Translations under genes and position numbers: made by a program
Assembly (NCBI GenBank): GCA_031551255.1
Contig: JAVBNW010000033.1
Location: 1 to 51,774 of the forward strand
Reading direction: 5' to 3'
DNA length: 51,774 nucleotides
Source of the DNA: JAVBNW01 sp031551255
GTDB lineage: Bacteria > Bacillota > Clostridia > Christensenellales > UBA1750
The notes under the pieces: model-generated
Database searches by the model: none
Told to the model about the DNA's origin: nothing
What the model saw: only the letters and a program-made list of their open reading frames with translations
Shown here: one piece after another, positions 32,094-40,384 of the stretch
How the letters are laid out: each line of letters opens with the position of its first letter
Numbering within the stretch: the first letter of the stretch is position 1

Positions 32094-32126
32094 TTTGAAC
32101 AAAATTTGAACAAATCATGAACAGTC
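32094..32126. promoter_or_regulatory. Three phased 11-bp direct repeats, candidate operator
   Basis: TTTGAACAAAA, TTTGAACAAAT and CATGAACAGTC follow each other without gap, with GAACA at 32097, 32108 and 32119, exactly one helical turn apart. They lie 43-75 bases before the ATPase start in the divergent gap with pyrG, a suitable place for a regulator of either gene. A TAAAAT box at 32222-32227 is a possible -10 for pyrG. Confidence 0.45.
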
Positions 32127-32255
32127 AAGGCGCCGGAAAATGGATCGATCGGCAAATCGATGGAAATGCAAGATTACTTTTCGCTTTTTGTTAAAACGCG
32201 TTAGCACGCACTTTGCCGGGGTAAAATAGGCATGGACAGGCAAAGGGGGCTTTGG

Positions 32256-33878
32256 ATGGCGACGAAATACATATTTGTGACGGGCGGCGTCGTTTCGGGG
32301 CTGGGCAAGGGCATCACGGCCGCGTCGCTGGGGCGGCTGCTCAAGGCCCGGGGTTATAGCGTAACGATGCAGAAGTTCGATCCCTACATTAACGTAAACC
32401 CCGGCACCATGAGCCCCTATCAGCACGGCGAGGTATTCGTAACCCAAGACGGCGCGGAGACGGACCTTGACCTTGGGCACTACGAGCGCTTTATCGATGA
32501 AAATCTTTTCAGCGAAAGCTCGGTAACCGCCGGGCAAATCTTCACCTCGGTCATCCTCAGGGAACGGGCGGGCGGCTACATGGGCGCTACCGTGCAAGTC
32601 ATTCCCCACATCACCGACGAAATCAAGCGCAACATTTACCGCATGGCCGAGCTTTCCCAGGCGGATTTTGTGCTGTGCGAAGTGGGCGGAACGGTGGGAG
32701 ACATCGAATCCTTGCCGTTCCTGGAGGCTCTTCGGCAAGTACCAACGGATGTAGGGCGGGATAACGTGCTCTATATCCATGTGACGCTGCTCCCCACCTT
32801 GTTAAAAGACGACGAACCCCGGCTGACCCCTACGCAGCAGTCGGTCAAAACTCTTTCGGGGCTGGGCATCCAGCCCCAAATTTTAGTGCTGCGCACCGAA
32901 AAGAAGGTGAGCGAAGCTATGCGCAGGGAATTGGCAGGGTCTTTAAACGTGCCTGGGTCCTGCCTGATTGAGAACAACACCGCAGGCTCGCTGTACGAAG
33001 TGCCGCTGCTGTTGGAAAAGGAAGGCTTTGCCCAGGCCGCCCTATCTTTGCTATCCCTTCCCGACCGGAAGCCGGATTTAGCCGACTGGTCGGGCACGGT
33101 AGAGCGCGCCACAAATACCGAGCGTACCGTATGCATTGCGCTGGTGGGTAAGTATACCAAGCTTCACGACGCATATCTTTCGGTGACCGAAGCGCTTAAG
33201 CATGCGGGTATCGCCCGCGGCGCGCGGGTGGATATCCGGTGGGTCAACTCGCAGGAATTGGAGAGCCAAGGGGCGCGGGAGGCGCTAAGATATGCCGACG
33301 GGATCATCGTGCCGGGCGGCTTTGGAACCCGGGGCACCGAGGGGATGATCGCGGCAATCCGCTATGCGCGGGAGAATCGCATTCCCTACCTGGGCATCTG
33401 CCTTGGCATGCAATTGTGTACGATTGAATATGCGAGAAACGTGCTGGGGCTGGATGCCCATTCCACCGAGCTAAACCCCGCCGCAGCCGAACCGGTGATC
33501 GATATTCTACCCGGACATCAGGAAGACGAAGCGCTGGGCGATACCCTCAGGCGCGGCGCGCTTGCGGTTAGGCTTGCGCCCGGGTCGCTGGCGCATCGCT
33601 GCTATGGCAAGGGCGAGGTGCTCGAGCGCCACCGGCACCGCTACGGCATAGGGGGCCAGTACGCACAGCCGTTGGAGGACGCCGGGCTGGTTCCTTCAGG
33701 GCTCTCGCCCGAAGGCGTGGTCGAGATCGTGGAGCTAAGGCGGAAGGCGCACCCTTGGTATGTGGGCGTGCAGTTCCATCCGGAGTTCTTATCCAGGCCA
33801 AACCGTGCGCACCCGCTGTTTTTAGGGTTCGTGGGGGCGGCATTGGATGCGAACGCGGTTTCCGAGGCCGGCTCTTGA
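32256..33878 (+). CDS. pyrG: CTP synthase
   Basis: PyrG converts UTP to CTP with ATP and glutamine. The 540-residue protein has the synthetase domain (KYIFVTGGVVSGLGKGITAASLGRLLKARGYSVTMQKFDPYINVNPGTMSPYQHGEVFVTQDGAETDLDLGHYERF, GATVQVIPHITDEIK, CEVGGTVGDIESLPFLEALRQ) and a class I glutaminase domain with the nucleophile Cys in YLGICLGMQLCTIEYARNV, GGFGTRGTEGMI upstream, and VGVQFHPEFLSRP with the catalytic His/Glu. AAAGGGGG precedes the ATG at 32256; an upstream in-frame ATG at 32232 lies too close to the -10-like box. It is divergent from the ABC operon. Confidence 0.96.
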   Translation: MATKYIFVTGGVVSGLGKGITAASLGRLLKARGYSVTMQKFDPYINVNPGTMSPYQHGEVFVTQDGAETDLDLGHYERFIDENLFSESSVTAGQIFTSVILRERAGGYMGATVQVIPHITDEIKRNIYRMAELSQADFVLCEVGGTVGDIESLPFLEALRQVPTDVGRDNVLYIHVTLLPTLLKDDEPRLTPTQQSVKTLSGLGIQPQILVLRTEKKVSEAMRRELAGSLNVPGSCLIENNTAGSLYEVPLLLEKEGFAQAALSLLSLPDRKPDLADWSGTVERATNTERTVCIALVGKYTKLHDAYLSVTEALKHAGIARGARVDIRWVNSQELESQGAREALRYADGIIVPGGFGTRGTEGMIAAIRYARENRIPYLGICLGMQLCTIEYARNVLGLDAHSTELNPAAAEPVIDILPGHQEDEALGDTLRRGALAVRLAPGSLAHRCYGKGEVLERHRHRYGIGGQYAQPLEDAGLVPSGLSPEGVVEIVELRRKAHPWYVGVQFHPEFLSRPNRAHPLFLGFVGAALDANAVSEAGS

Positions 33879-33909
33879 CTCTATCGGGGGGAGTTCTTCG
33901 CCGTCCCGC

Positions 33910-34070
33910 ACGCAGGGTATAGTCGGCCTAGTTCAAAAGCAGAACGGCGAGCGGGAGATTTTTTGCAGGGCAAGGAGGCGTAGCCGGCAGCTACGCAGAC
34001 TGAAGCTTGACGCCGCCTTATAGGAAAAGATCCGCTCATCTGCTCTTCATTTGAGGTCGGTGATAATAAC
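33910..34070. repeat. Dispersed intergenic repeat, copy 2
   Basis: Blocks GAGATTTTTTGC (about 33956-33966), a CGTAGC/GCTACG hairpin (33979-33995) and AAAAGATCCGC (34025-34035) occur in the same order and similar spacing as at 7158-7250. The flanks differ, so the copies are old. It lies between pyrG and the esterase operon, which are convergent. Confidence 0.6.
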
Positions 34071-34086
34071 GGGGAACGCTGTGCAA

Positions 34087-34117
34087 GATGCCCCCTATGC
34101 TGCGCATAGAGGGCATC
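34087..34117 (-). terminator. Hairpin downstream of the esterase operon
   Basis: GATGCCCCCTATG and CATAGAGGGCATC, one mismatch, 5-base loop, about 24 bases after the esterase stop codon. No T run is present, so a terminator role is tentative. Confidence 0.4.
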
Positions 34118-34140
34118 TCGTGAGGGTCGACGGCATCGCC

Positions 34141-34953
34141 TCAACCCTGAGCGTCTTGTGGTGGCTGAAGCGCTAAAAATGCAAGAAAACGCCGGATATG
34201 CTCATCCCAGAACTCCCACGTGTGCGCGCCGGGATGCTCTTCCCAGGTGTAGCCAAAGGGGTTGCCCTGAAAGGATAAAAAGAAATCGCGGGTCTCCCGA
34301 GCATCTTCAAGGACAAAATCTTCGCTGCCCCAGGCGTGATAAATGCGCGGCGCGGGAAGACCCTTGGCAAGTATCGTACGGGCGCTATGGGCCGCGTCCT
34401 CCTCCGTGCCCGCCAAATCCCGGTCGCCAAAGAGCCGGTAGCGATAGTCCTTCCACGCCTGGTCGTCGTCGGGCCTGTGCTTCATCACAAACATCGGAAG
34501 CGGAGCGGAAAGGCAGCCGATGGCGGCGAATCTTCCGGGCCGGGCGAGGCCGATTTTCAGGCTGCCCACGCCGCCCATGGAAAGCCCGGCGATGAAATTA
34601 TCCTCGCGCGCCCCGGAAAGCGGAAAAAAACCGCGCATTACCTCGGGAAGCTCGTCGGCGGTGGCGCCGAAATACCTGCTTCCATGCGCCATGTTTGCGT
34701 AAAAGCTCTGGTGAGCATCGGGCATTACGACCGCAAGTCCAAGGCCTTCCACATAGCGCTCGATGGCCGTCTGCCTGCCCCATGAGGCGTGATCGCCGCT
34801 CATGCCGTGCAAAAGATAGAGCACGGGATGCTTCCCGCGTTCGGAGCCTAACAGTTCGGAGCCTAACAAAGCCCTGCGCTCCGGCAGGATGACATCGGCG
34901 GAAACCTGCATGCCCAGGCATCCGGAAAAGTAGTGAACGTGGAAAAGCGCCAT
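34141..34953 (-). CDS. Esterase D-like alpha/beta hydrolase, second of a tandem pair
   Basis: A 270-residue alpha/beta hydrolase of the esterase (EstD/FrsA-like, tributyrin esterase) family: MALFHVHYFSGCLGMQVSADVILPERRALL, VLYLLHGMSGDHASWGRQTAIERYV, nucleophile elbow IAGLSMGGVGSLKIGLARP, and the C-terminal His in HPGAHTWEFWDEHI. It acts on short-chain esters; the exact substrate is unknown. Between residues 28 and 40 a perfect 15-bp tandem duplication (34839-34868) duplicates the peptide LLGSE. It starts two bases after its paralogue ends, with AGAAGGGA upstream. Confidence 0.88.
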   Translation of the reverse strand: MALFHVHYFSGCLGMQVSADVILPERRALLGSELLGSERGKHPVLYLLHGMSGDHASWGRQTAIERYVEGLGLAVVMPDAHQSFYANMAHGSRYFGATADELPEVMRGFFPLSGAREDNFIAGLSMGGVGSLKIGLARPGRFAAIGCLSAPLPMFVMKHRPDDDQAWKDYRYRLFGDRDLAGTEEDAAHSARTILAKGLPAPRIYHAWGSEDFVLEDARETRDFFLSFQGNPFGYTWEEHPGAHTWEFWDEHIRRFLAFLALQPPQDAQG

Positions 34954-34955
34954 GC

Positions 34956-35759
34956 CTATCCCTTCTCTTTTTCACCCAGCGGCAGCCAATTAAGCACGGT
35001 TTGAATCTTTTCATCCCAATACGGCCAGGAGTGATCGCCGGGGGATTCTTCATATCTAAGATTGTAGCCTTGCTTCTTTAGGTGATCGCGCATGCGCAGG
35101 TTGTCCTGATACAGAAAATCCTCGGTGCCGCACCACATGTAGATGTTGGGCTTAGGCCCGCCCGCGGCACTCAGGCGCTCGGCTGCGGCGAACAGGTCGT
35201 TTTGCGAACCCTCCACATCGCCTGCCGGGCCGAAGATGTCCTCCCATAGCCCTTGCGGATTTTCGCTTTGGGCATTCTCTTGGCAGATGCGCGCGACATC
35301 CAGGCCTCCGGACAGCGGCGCCACCCACGAAAACGTCCCGGGCGCGCACAGGCCGAGCTTGAGCGCTCCGTAGCCGCCCATCGACAGCCCTGCCGCAAAG
35401 GTATCCTCGCGCTTGTCCGACATATTCGGAAAGAAGTCGCGGCACTTACCGATCAGTTCCTGCGAAATGAAGGTAAAGTACTTAAGGCCCCTGTGCATAT
35501 CGGTGTACCACCCCAAATGGGTAGTAGGCATCACCACGGCGATGCCCTTTTCGGCCGCATAACGTTCTATGGAAGTGCGGCGCTGCCAAATGGTGTGATC
35601 GTCGCTCATGCCGTGCAAGAGATAAAGCGTGGGGTATTTTCCGTCGCCTGCTTTGGATGTAACGCCGATCGCGCCGGCAGCGCGCTCGGGCAGGATGACA
35701 TCCATCTGTGTGCACATGCCAAGAGCATCGGAGAAAAAGTTTACGTGCAATAGTGCCAT
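34956..35759 (-). CDS. Esterase D-like alpha/beta hydrolase, first of a tandem pair
   Basis: A 267-residue paralogue of the next gene, with the same plan: MALLHVNFFSDALGMCTQMDVILPERAAG, LYLLHGMSDDHTIWQRRTSIERYAAE, nucleophile elbow AAGLSMGGYGALKLGLCAP, an Asp-containing GTEDFLYQDN segment and the catalytic His in SPGDHSWPYWDEKI. These enzymes hydrolyse acyl esters such as acetylated sugars or xylan side chains in gut and rumen Bacillota, but no substrate is shown here. The shared motifs suggest an old tandem duplication. It lies 24 bases after the EEP-family gene. Confidence 0.88.
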   Translation of the reverse strand: MALLHVNFFSDALGMCTQMDVILPERAAGAIGVTSKAGDGKYPTLYLLHGMSDDHTIWQRRTSIERYAAEKGIAVVMPTTHLGWYTDMHRGLKYFTFISQELIGKCRDFFPNMSDKREDTFAAGLSMGGYGALKLGLCAPGTFSWVAPLSGGLDVARICQENAQSENPQGLWEDIFGPAGDVEGSQNDLFAAAERLSAAGGPKPNIYMWCGTEDFLYQDNLRMRDHLKKQGYNLRYEESPGDHSWPYWDEKIQTVLNWLPLGEKEKG

Positions 35760-35783
35760 GGTGGTATTCTCCCCCTTATCCTT

Positions 35784-36614
35784 TTAGCGACCATATCCTA
35801 TCGCCGGGAAACCAAAGTCCACGTCGCACAGCACGGCAAAGTGATCGGATGGATCGTCGCCCGCATCGTTATCGCTTAAAATTTCGTAGCGAAGAACCTT
35901 GCATGCGCCGCGCAAAAATATATGGTCGATTGTTCTAAATACCCTGTCGTGCTCCTTCATCAGCGCCGCCCTCTCCCGCACATAGCGATGCATCCAAAAG
36001 CGGTGATACGTAAACTCAGGGCCGCAAGGGACGATGCCCTCGGCGGCCGAAGCGTCGGAAAACCCTTGGGCAAGAACGGCGCAGTACGGTTCGGAGCCCG
36101 TAGGCGCGTTGAAATCCCCGCACAAAACCACGGGGCAATTTCCGCCGGGCAGGCGGCCGGCTATCACCTGCGCGCTTTGTATCTTGGCTTCCTTCCCCAC
36201 GTGATCGTAATGCGTGTTGACGAGCGTAACTTCCCGGCCGTCGGTTCTGCTTCGCAATATCTTGAGCACCGCCGTGCGCGGGCGCTTCGCATCCCAGCCT
36301 ATACTCCCCGCGGCGTCGGGTGTGTCGGACAGCCAGAACGCCCGCTCTTCAAGAAGCGCAAACATGCTCTCGCGGTGAAAAATCGGAACCTGCTCGCCCC
36401 GTATCGCTCCGTCGTCGCGCCCCGCCCCAAAGCATGCGTACTCGGGGAGAAGGGCCGCTAAATCGCATTTCTGATCCTCCAGCGCCTCCTGTGCGCAAAA
36501 AACATCGGGTTCGTGCCGCCGAACGAGCGCGGCGATCTTGTGTTTGCGCTCTCGCCATACATGCAACGAATCCTCGCCGCGATCGACGAGGATGTTCCAC
36601 GTTAATATGCGCAT
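35784..36614 (-). CDS. Endonuclease/exonuclease/phosphatase (EEP) family protein
   Basis: A 276-residue DNase I-like fold protein: MRILTWNILVDRGED (metal/phosphate Asn), EPDVFCAQEALEDQ (catalytic Glu), VTLVNTHYDHVGKEAK (His and Asp), PVVLCGDFNAPTGSEPY (GDFN metal motif), RTIDHIFLRG and the final SDHFAVL (SDH). This family includes endonucleases, lipid and inositol phosphatases and sphingomyelinases; no membrane or signal segment is present, so it is cytosolic and its substrate open. Start 36614 is chosen because GAGGTG lies five bases upstream. Confidence 0.88.
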   Translation of the reverse strand: MRILTWNILVDRGEDSLHVWRERKHKIAALVRRHEPDVFCAQEALEDQKCDLAALLPEYACFGAGRDDGAIRGEQVPIFHRESMFALLEERAFWLSDTPDAAGSIGWDAKRPRTAVLKILRSRTDGREVTLVNTHYDHVGKEAKIQSAQVIAGRLPGGNCPVVLCGDFNAPTGSEPYCAVLAQGFSDASAAEGIVPCGPEFTYHRFWMHRYVRERAALMKEHDRVFRTIDHIFLRGACKVLRYEILSDNDAGDDPSDHFAVLCDVDFGFPAIGYGR

Positions 36615-36644
36615 AGCCACACCTCGCTGCCTACATAGTGCACG

Positions 36645-36938
36645 CTACTCGTCCAAATCTTCGTCGTCCATCGATGCCAGATACTGCTCAAACACCGTAT
36701 CGAGCAAATCGTCGTCCTCGACGTTTTCATAGGTGTCCTCGTCGCCTTCCGCCTCTCCCGGCACGATGCGCAGAATCACCACGCCTTCCTCGTCTTCTCC
36801 GACGCCGTCGAGCGGCTCGAGCGGCAGAAGAAGTACGTACTCAACGCCGTCGTACAGCACCGTGTCGATGTGCTCAAACTTGATTTCCTTGCCGTCTTCA
36901 TCGATGAGCGATATGACGTTGTCTTGTTGAAGGCTCAT
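36645..36938 (-). CDS. DUF1292 acidic protein (YrzB-like)
   Basis: A 97-residue, strongly acidic protein of the DUF1292 family: NVISLIDEDGKEIKFEHIDTVLYDGVEYVLLLPLEP is the conserved core, followed by an acidic tail (DEEGVVILRIVPGEAEGDEDTYENVEDDDLLDTVFEQYLASMDDEDLDE). In Bacillota this gene regularly follows ruvX; its role is unknown. GGAGG lies six bases before the ATG, and the start overlaps the ruvX stop as ATGA. Confidence 0.9.
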   Translation of the reverse strand: MSLQQDNVISLIDEDGKEIKFEHIDTVLYDGVEYVLLLPLEPLDGVGEDEEGVVILRIVPGEAEGDEDTYENVEDDDLLDTVFEQYLASMDDEDLDE

Positions 36939-37372
36939 AGGTTTTCCTCCCATCGTTTCGCCTGCGAAGGCGCTTGAAGGTACGTTTCGAGTATGTGAAC
37001 CGCCGCAATGCGGTCGATCACCTGTTTGCGCTTCTCTCTGCGCATGCCGCCTTCGATAAGCGTGCGGCGGGCGGCGGCGGTGGTGAGCCGCTCGTCGATC
37101 CATAAAATTTCGAGCCCCGCCTCGCGCAATTTCGCGGCAAAAGCCCGCGTGCGCCCGGCCTGCTCGCCAAGGGTTCCATCCATATTGCGCGGTAGACCAA
37201 CTACGACGCAAGCGGCCCCTCTTTCCCGCGCGAGCCCGGCGATGTGCCGGATATCCTTCCCGATATTTAAGCGCGTATACGTTTCAAGCGGCTGCGCGGT
37301 AAGGCCGAGCAAATCGCTCGCGGCCACGCCGATACGCTTATCCCCCACATCCAACGCGATTACCGGCTTCAT
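36935..37372 (-). CDS. ruvX: Putative pre-16S rRNA nuclease / Holliday junction resolvase-like (YqgF/RuvX)
   Basis: A 145-residue RNase H-fold protein: MKPVIALDVGDKRIGVAASD (first acidic strand), VVVGLPRNMDGTLGEQAGRTRAFAAKL (the family signature GLPxxxDG), LEILWIDERLTTAAARRTLIEGGMRR (DERLTT) and KQVIDRIAAVHILETYL (final Asp and YL). YqgF family proteins process pre-16S rRNA. The start codon shares one base with the stop of the aldo/keto reductase upstream, so the genes are coupled. Confidence 0.95.
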   Translation of the reverse strand: MKPVIALDVGDKRIGVAASDLLGLTAQPLETYTRLNIGKDIRHIAGLARERGAACVVVGLPRNMDGTLGEQAGRTRAFAAKLREAGLEILWIDERLTTAAARRTLIEGGMRREKRKQVIDRIAAVHILETYLQAPSQAKRWEENL

Positions 37373-38325
37373 TATATCACCTTAATGCAAAACTGCGGGC
37401 ACACTGCCGCGCAATAGCCGCACAGCACGCACCGCGTTTCATCCACGCAAGCATGTCCGTTTTCAAGGCGTAGCGCGCCCTGCCCGCATTGGCGCAGGCA
37501 TTTGCCGCAGCCCTCGCACCAATCGTGAATCATTAGGCTGCGGTTGCGCCCGGCGGCGAGCTGCTCATTGGGCACTTCTCCGGAAAATATCGCGATGTTA
37601 TAGTCGATCTCTTCCCTGCTTTGCATGCCGATCGCTATGGAATGCACTGCGCGCAGGTTCATGATATAGTGAAACGCGTCGCGCCTGCGGCTGATGAGGT
37701 GGCCTCCCCCAAGGGGCTTCATCGCGTAGATGAACAGACCGGCCGCATCGGCTTCGTTAAGCGCATGCTCCATCTCCTGGCGCGTGCCGTCGGCAATGCC
37801 GATGCCGAAGTAGTTAATCAGCGGGTGCAGGACGTTTAGCCCCCCGTGTTTTACGGCGGCGCGCACCCCCGCAACATGGTGCGTGGAGATGCCGACCGCG
37901 CCGATCAAGCCTTCCCGGCGCTTCTTCATAAACCACTCGAGCGCCTCATTGTGCCCTCTGAGCGTATGCATGCTCTCCTGTTCGTGCAAAAGGAAGATAT
38001 CGACATACTCCCTGCCGATGCCCTCTACCGCGCGCCGAAAAGAGGCCTCCGCGCTCTTGGTATCGTATGCGTAGGATTTTGTAGCGACGATCAGATCGGT
38101 GGAGGAAAGGGCTCTTTTAATGTATGGATACGTCTGGTATAAATCCGCGGTATCGACAAAATTGATGCCCTTTTGCGCGGCATAAACAAGCAGCTCCGCC
38201 CCTTCTTCCAGGGGCAGGGCTTTCTGAAGGGGGCTCATCGTCAGCGTGCCGAAACAAAGCCGGGATGCTATCTTGCCCCGGGGTATCGCACGCGTGGATT
38301 CAATCGCCGGTATGATGTGTGACAT
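37372..38325 (-). CDS. Aldo/keto reductase with C-terminal ferredoxin domain, inserted in the ireB-ruvX cluster
   Basis: A 317-residue protein, short for its class. The barrel part has LCFGTLTMSPLQ, FVDTADLYQTYPYIKRAL with the catalytic Asp/Tyr and a following IVATKSYAYD lysine, GAVGISTHHVAGV, and the C-terminus carries two [4Fe-4S] motifs, CEGCGKCLRQCGQGAL and CVLCGYCAAVCPQF. AGGAG lies 13 bases before the ATG at 38325, within the 3' end of ireB (26-base overlap). The barrel lacks some of the C-terminal helices of the paralogue at 1602-2729. Its location inside a normally tight IreB-RuvX-DUF1292 cluster is unusual. Confidence 0.88.
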   Translation of the reverse strand: MSHIIPAIESTRAIPRGKIASRLCFGTLTMSPLQKALPLEEGAELLVYAAQKGINFVDTADLYQTYPYIKRALSSTDLIVATKSYAYDTKSAEASFRRAVEGIGREYVDIFLLHEQESMHTLRGHNEALEWFMKKRREGLIGAVGISTHHVAGVRAAVKHGGLNVLHPLINYFGIGIADGTRQEMEHALNEADAAGLFIYAMKPLGGGHLISRRRDAFHYIMNLRAVHSIAIGMQSREEIDYNIAIFSGEVPNEQLAAGRNRSLMIHDWCEGCGKCLRQCGQGALRLENGHACVDETRCVLCGYCAAVCPQFCIKVI

Positions 38326-38572
38326 AGAATCGAACCAGCTCCTCCAACAATTCATCCCGCTCCACCCTGCGCACGAGATGCCTGGCATTGTGGTGGCTGG
38401 TGATATAGGTAGGATCGCCCGAAATGATATAGCCGACGATTTGGTTGATGGGATCGTAACCCTTTTCCCGCAGGGCCTGATAAACTTCCAGCAGGATATC
38501 CTGCGCGGTCATGGAAGAATCGCTTTCGAGCTTAAACCGCATCGTTTCGTCGAAATTGCGATCCAAATCCAT
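38300..38572 (-). CDS. IreB family regulatory phosphoprotein (UPF0297)
   Basis: A 90-residue protein of the IreB/YrzL family: NFDETMRFKLESDSSMTAQDILLEVYQALREKGYDPINQIVGYIISGDPTYITSHHNARHLVRRVERDELLEELVRFYV is the whole conserved domain. In Enterococcus, IreB is phosphorylated by the PASTA kinase IreK and affects cephalosporin tolerance; the SDSSMT threonine-containing segment is in the region of the known phosphosites. The ATG at 38572 directly follows GGGAGGG (zero to one base spacing), so the in-frame TTG at 38566 may be the real start. A good promoter lies upstream and the gene heads the operon toward ruvX. Confidence 0.9.
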   Translation of the reverse strand: MDLDRNFDETMRFKLESDSSMTAQDILLEVYQALREKGYDPINQIVGYIISGDPTYITSHHNARHLVRRVERDELLEELVRFYVTHHTGD

Positions 38573-38593
38573 CCCTCCCTTTTCTATATACTT

Positions 38594-38622
38594 ATTATAC
38601 ACAGGAAACCATCCCACAGCAA
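38594..38622 (-). promoter_or_regulatory. Sigma-A promoter of the ireB-led operon
   Basis: Minus-strand TTGCTG (38617-38622), 17-base spacer, TATAAT (38594-38599), with the ribosome binding site 15 bases further on. This leaves a short leader. Confidence 0.85.
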
Positions 38623-38745
38623 CAGCATACTTGATGGATATACCAAAAATGTAATCACGCATACACAAGAATCCCTACGTGCTTAGCGACATGTTTTTAC
38701 AGTTTTCCCTAATCCATAAACCGATTGAATTTTCCCAGCAAATGA

Positions 38746-40131
38746 CTAGGAATCATAAATCACTTCTTTATTGCCCCATCTGCCGCTCCTCACTCTGAAA
38801 ATGTAGATGACGCTGCGCGCCGCCCAATCTATGAACATGGCCAACCATACGCCCAACGCGCCTTGCCCAAGCGTTACCGATAATATATACCCTATCCCCA
38901 CCCTGACAACCCACAGAGTTGTAACGGATATGATCATGCAAAATCTAGCATCCCCGGCGCTGCGCAATCCTCCGGGAAGCAAAAACGAACCCGGCCAGAA
39001 GAGCGGCGTAAAGATACAGGTGAGGCGAACGAAGATGAGCGCAAGAGGGTATACATCCGGCGCCGGATTATAGATCGACAAAAAGGGCTTTGCCAAAAGG
39101 CCCAGCGGCAAGCAGATGACGGCCATGGAAAGCATCGCAAGCAGCGTAAGATCCACCATCGTGCGCTTTGCCCGCGCCTTATCGCGAACGCCCATCGCCT
39201 GGCCAACCAGGGTTGCACAGGCCATGCTCATCGCGTTGCCGGGCAAGTTGGTAATGGTGGCAATCGGGCCTGTGAGGTAGTTGGCGGCCAAGTCGGCCGT
39301 GCCTGCCGCCACGATGAACGTTTGAGTGATGATTTTGCCGGCGTTAAAGAACAGGTTTTCCATTGAGGCCGGCAAGCCTATGCCAAATACCGATTTGAGA
39401 ATCGGGATATCCGGCTTAAAATAGAAAGGCCTAGTTAGCTGCACTCCACGCGTGCCGCGCACCATCGTATACAGGGCCAATGCAGCGCCGACGCCGCGCG
39501 CGATGAGAATCGCAAGCCCTGCGCCGGCGATGCCCAGCCGCCCGATGACGCCGCCGCCGATTTCAATGCCGTAGATCAGCACATAGCCAAAGGCGACGTT
39601 GACGATGTTCATGATGACGCTGATCTGCATGGGCGTCTTAGAATCGCTCGCGCCGCGCATGACGCCGCCCGCGATGCCCGTGATGGCGACAAACGGGTAG
39701 GAAAGCGCCGCGTAGCGCAGGTAAATGCGGGTGTTATCCATCACTTCGGGCTCTACCGCGCCAAAAAGCAACGTAAGCACCGGCGTTTCAAACCCGAGGA
39801 TGACACCCATCGCCGCCAGCACGAGCACGAGACTTGCATACAGCGCCTGCTTTACCGTCTCGTTCGCCTTACCCGGCTCCATGCGCGCGGTATAGTGCGC
39901 CACCACGACCGTAGCGCCGACCGACAACGCCGAAAAAAACATGATCACAAGATTGTTGAGCGAGTCGACCAGGCCGATTGCCGAAACCGTCGTTTTGCCG
40001 ATGGAACTTGCCATGATGGAGTTCATCGTGCCCATAAGCATCACAAAAGTTTGTTCTACTAAAATAGGCAGCACGAGTCTCAGCGTGTCCTTATCGAGCA
40101 CCCGCCTAAGCCAGGTCGCCAGCCGTTTCAT
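38746..40131 (-). CDS. MATE-family multidrug/metabolite exporter
   Basis: A 461-residue integral membrane protein with twelve predicted helices. Family motifs include LRLVLPILVEQTFVMLMGTMNSIMASSIGKTTVSAIGLVDSLNNLVIMFFSALSVGATVVVAHYTA in the first helix pair, GGVMRGASDSKTPMQISVIMNIVNVAFGYVLIYG in the middle, and GIGLPASMENLFFNAGKIITQTFIVAAGT and GNAMSMACATLVGQAMG in the second half, showing the typical internal duplication. It exports organic cations or other small molecules using Na+ or H+ gradients. The start at 40131 has GGGGG about seven bases upstream; sequence further upstream is not family-like. Confidence 0.92.
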   Translation of the reverse strand: MKRLATWLRRVLDKDTLRLVLPILVEQTFVMLMGTMNSIMASSIGKTTVSAIGLVDSLNNLVIMFFSALSVGATVVVAHYTARMEPGKANETVKQALYASLVLVLAAMGVILGFETPVLTLLFGAVEPEVMDNTRIYLRYAALSYPFVAITGIAGGVMRGASDSKTPMQISVIMNIVNVAFGYVLIYGIEIGGGVIGRLGIAGAGLAILIARGVGAALALYTMVRGTRGVQLTRPFYFKPDIPILKSVFGIGLPASMENLFFNAGKIITQTFIVAAGTADLAANYLTGPIATITNLPGNAMSMACATLVGQAMGVRDKARAKRTMVDLTLLAMLSMAVICLPLGLLAKPFLSIYNPAPDVYPLALIFVRLTCIFTPLFWPGSFLLPGGLRSAGDARFCMIISVTTLWVVRVGIGYILSVTLGQGALGVWLAMFIDWAARSVIYIFRVRSGRWGNKEVIYDS

Positions 40132-40320
40132 CCTTTTTCCCCCGTGAAGCGACATGCGCGCAAACCGGGCGCGTTCCGCAACGGGAAACAAGCCCTCCAC
40201 AGCCGTCACTTTTATCAGGATACGCTGTAGTATAGCACAAACCCGGACGCCATGCTGCGTGCGGCGGCGGCGAAAAGCCGCGCATGTGCTCGCACGGCGG
40301 CGTATCGCCGCGCAGGCGGG

Positions 40321-40349
40321 TTGTTTTCGCCCCATATAGGCGTTATACT
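40321..40349 (+). promoter_or_regulatory. Promoter of the HD-domain gene at 40385
   Basis: TTGTTT (40321-40326), 17-base spacer, TATACT (40344-40349), followed by AAAGGGGGA before the ATG. Confidence 0.75.
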
Positions 40350-40384
40350 TTCTTTCAGTAAACACATAAAGGGGGAATATCGCC

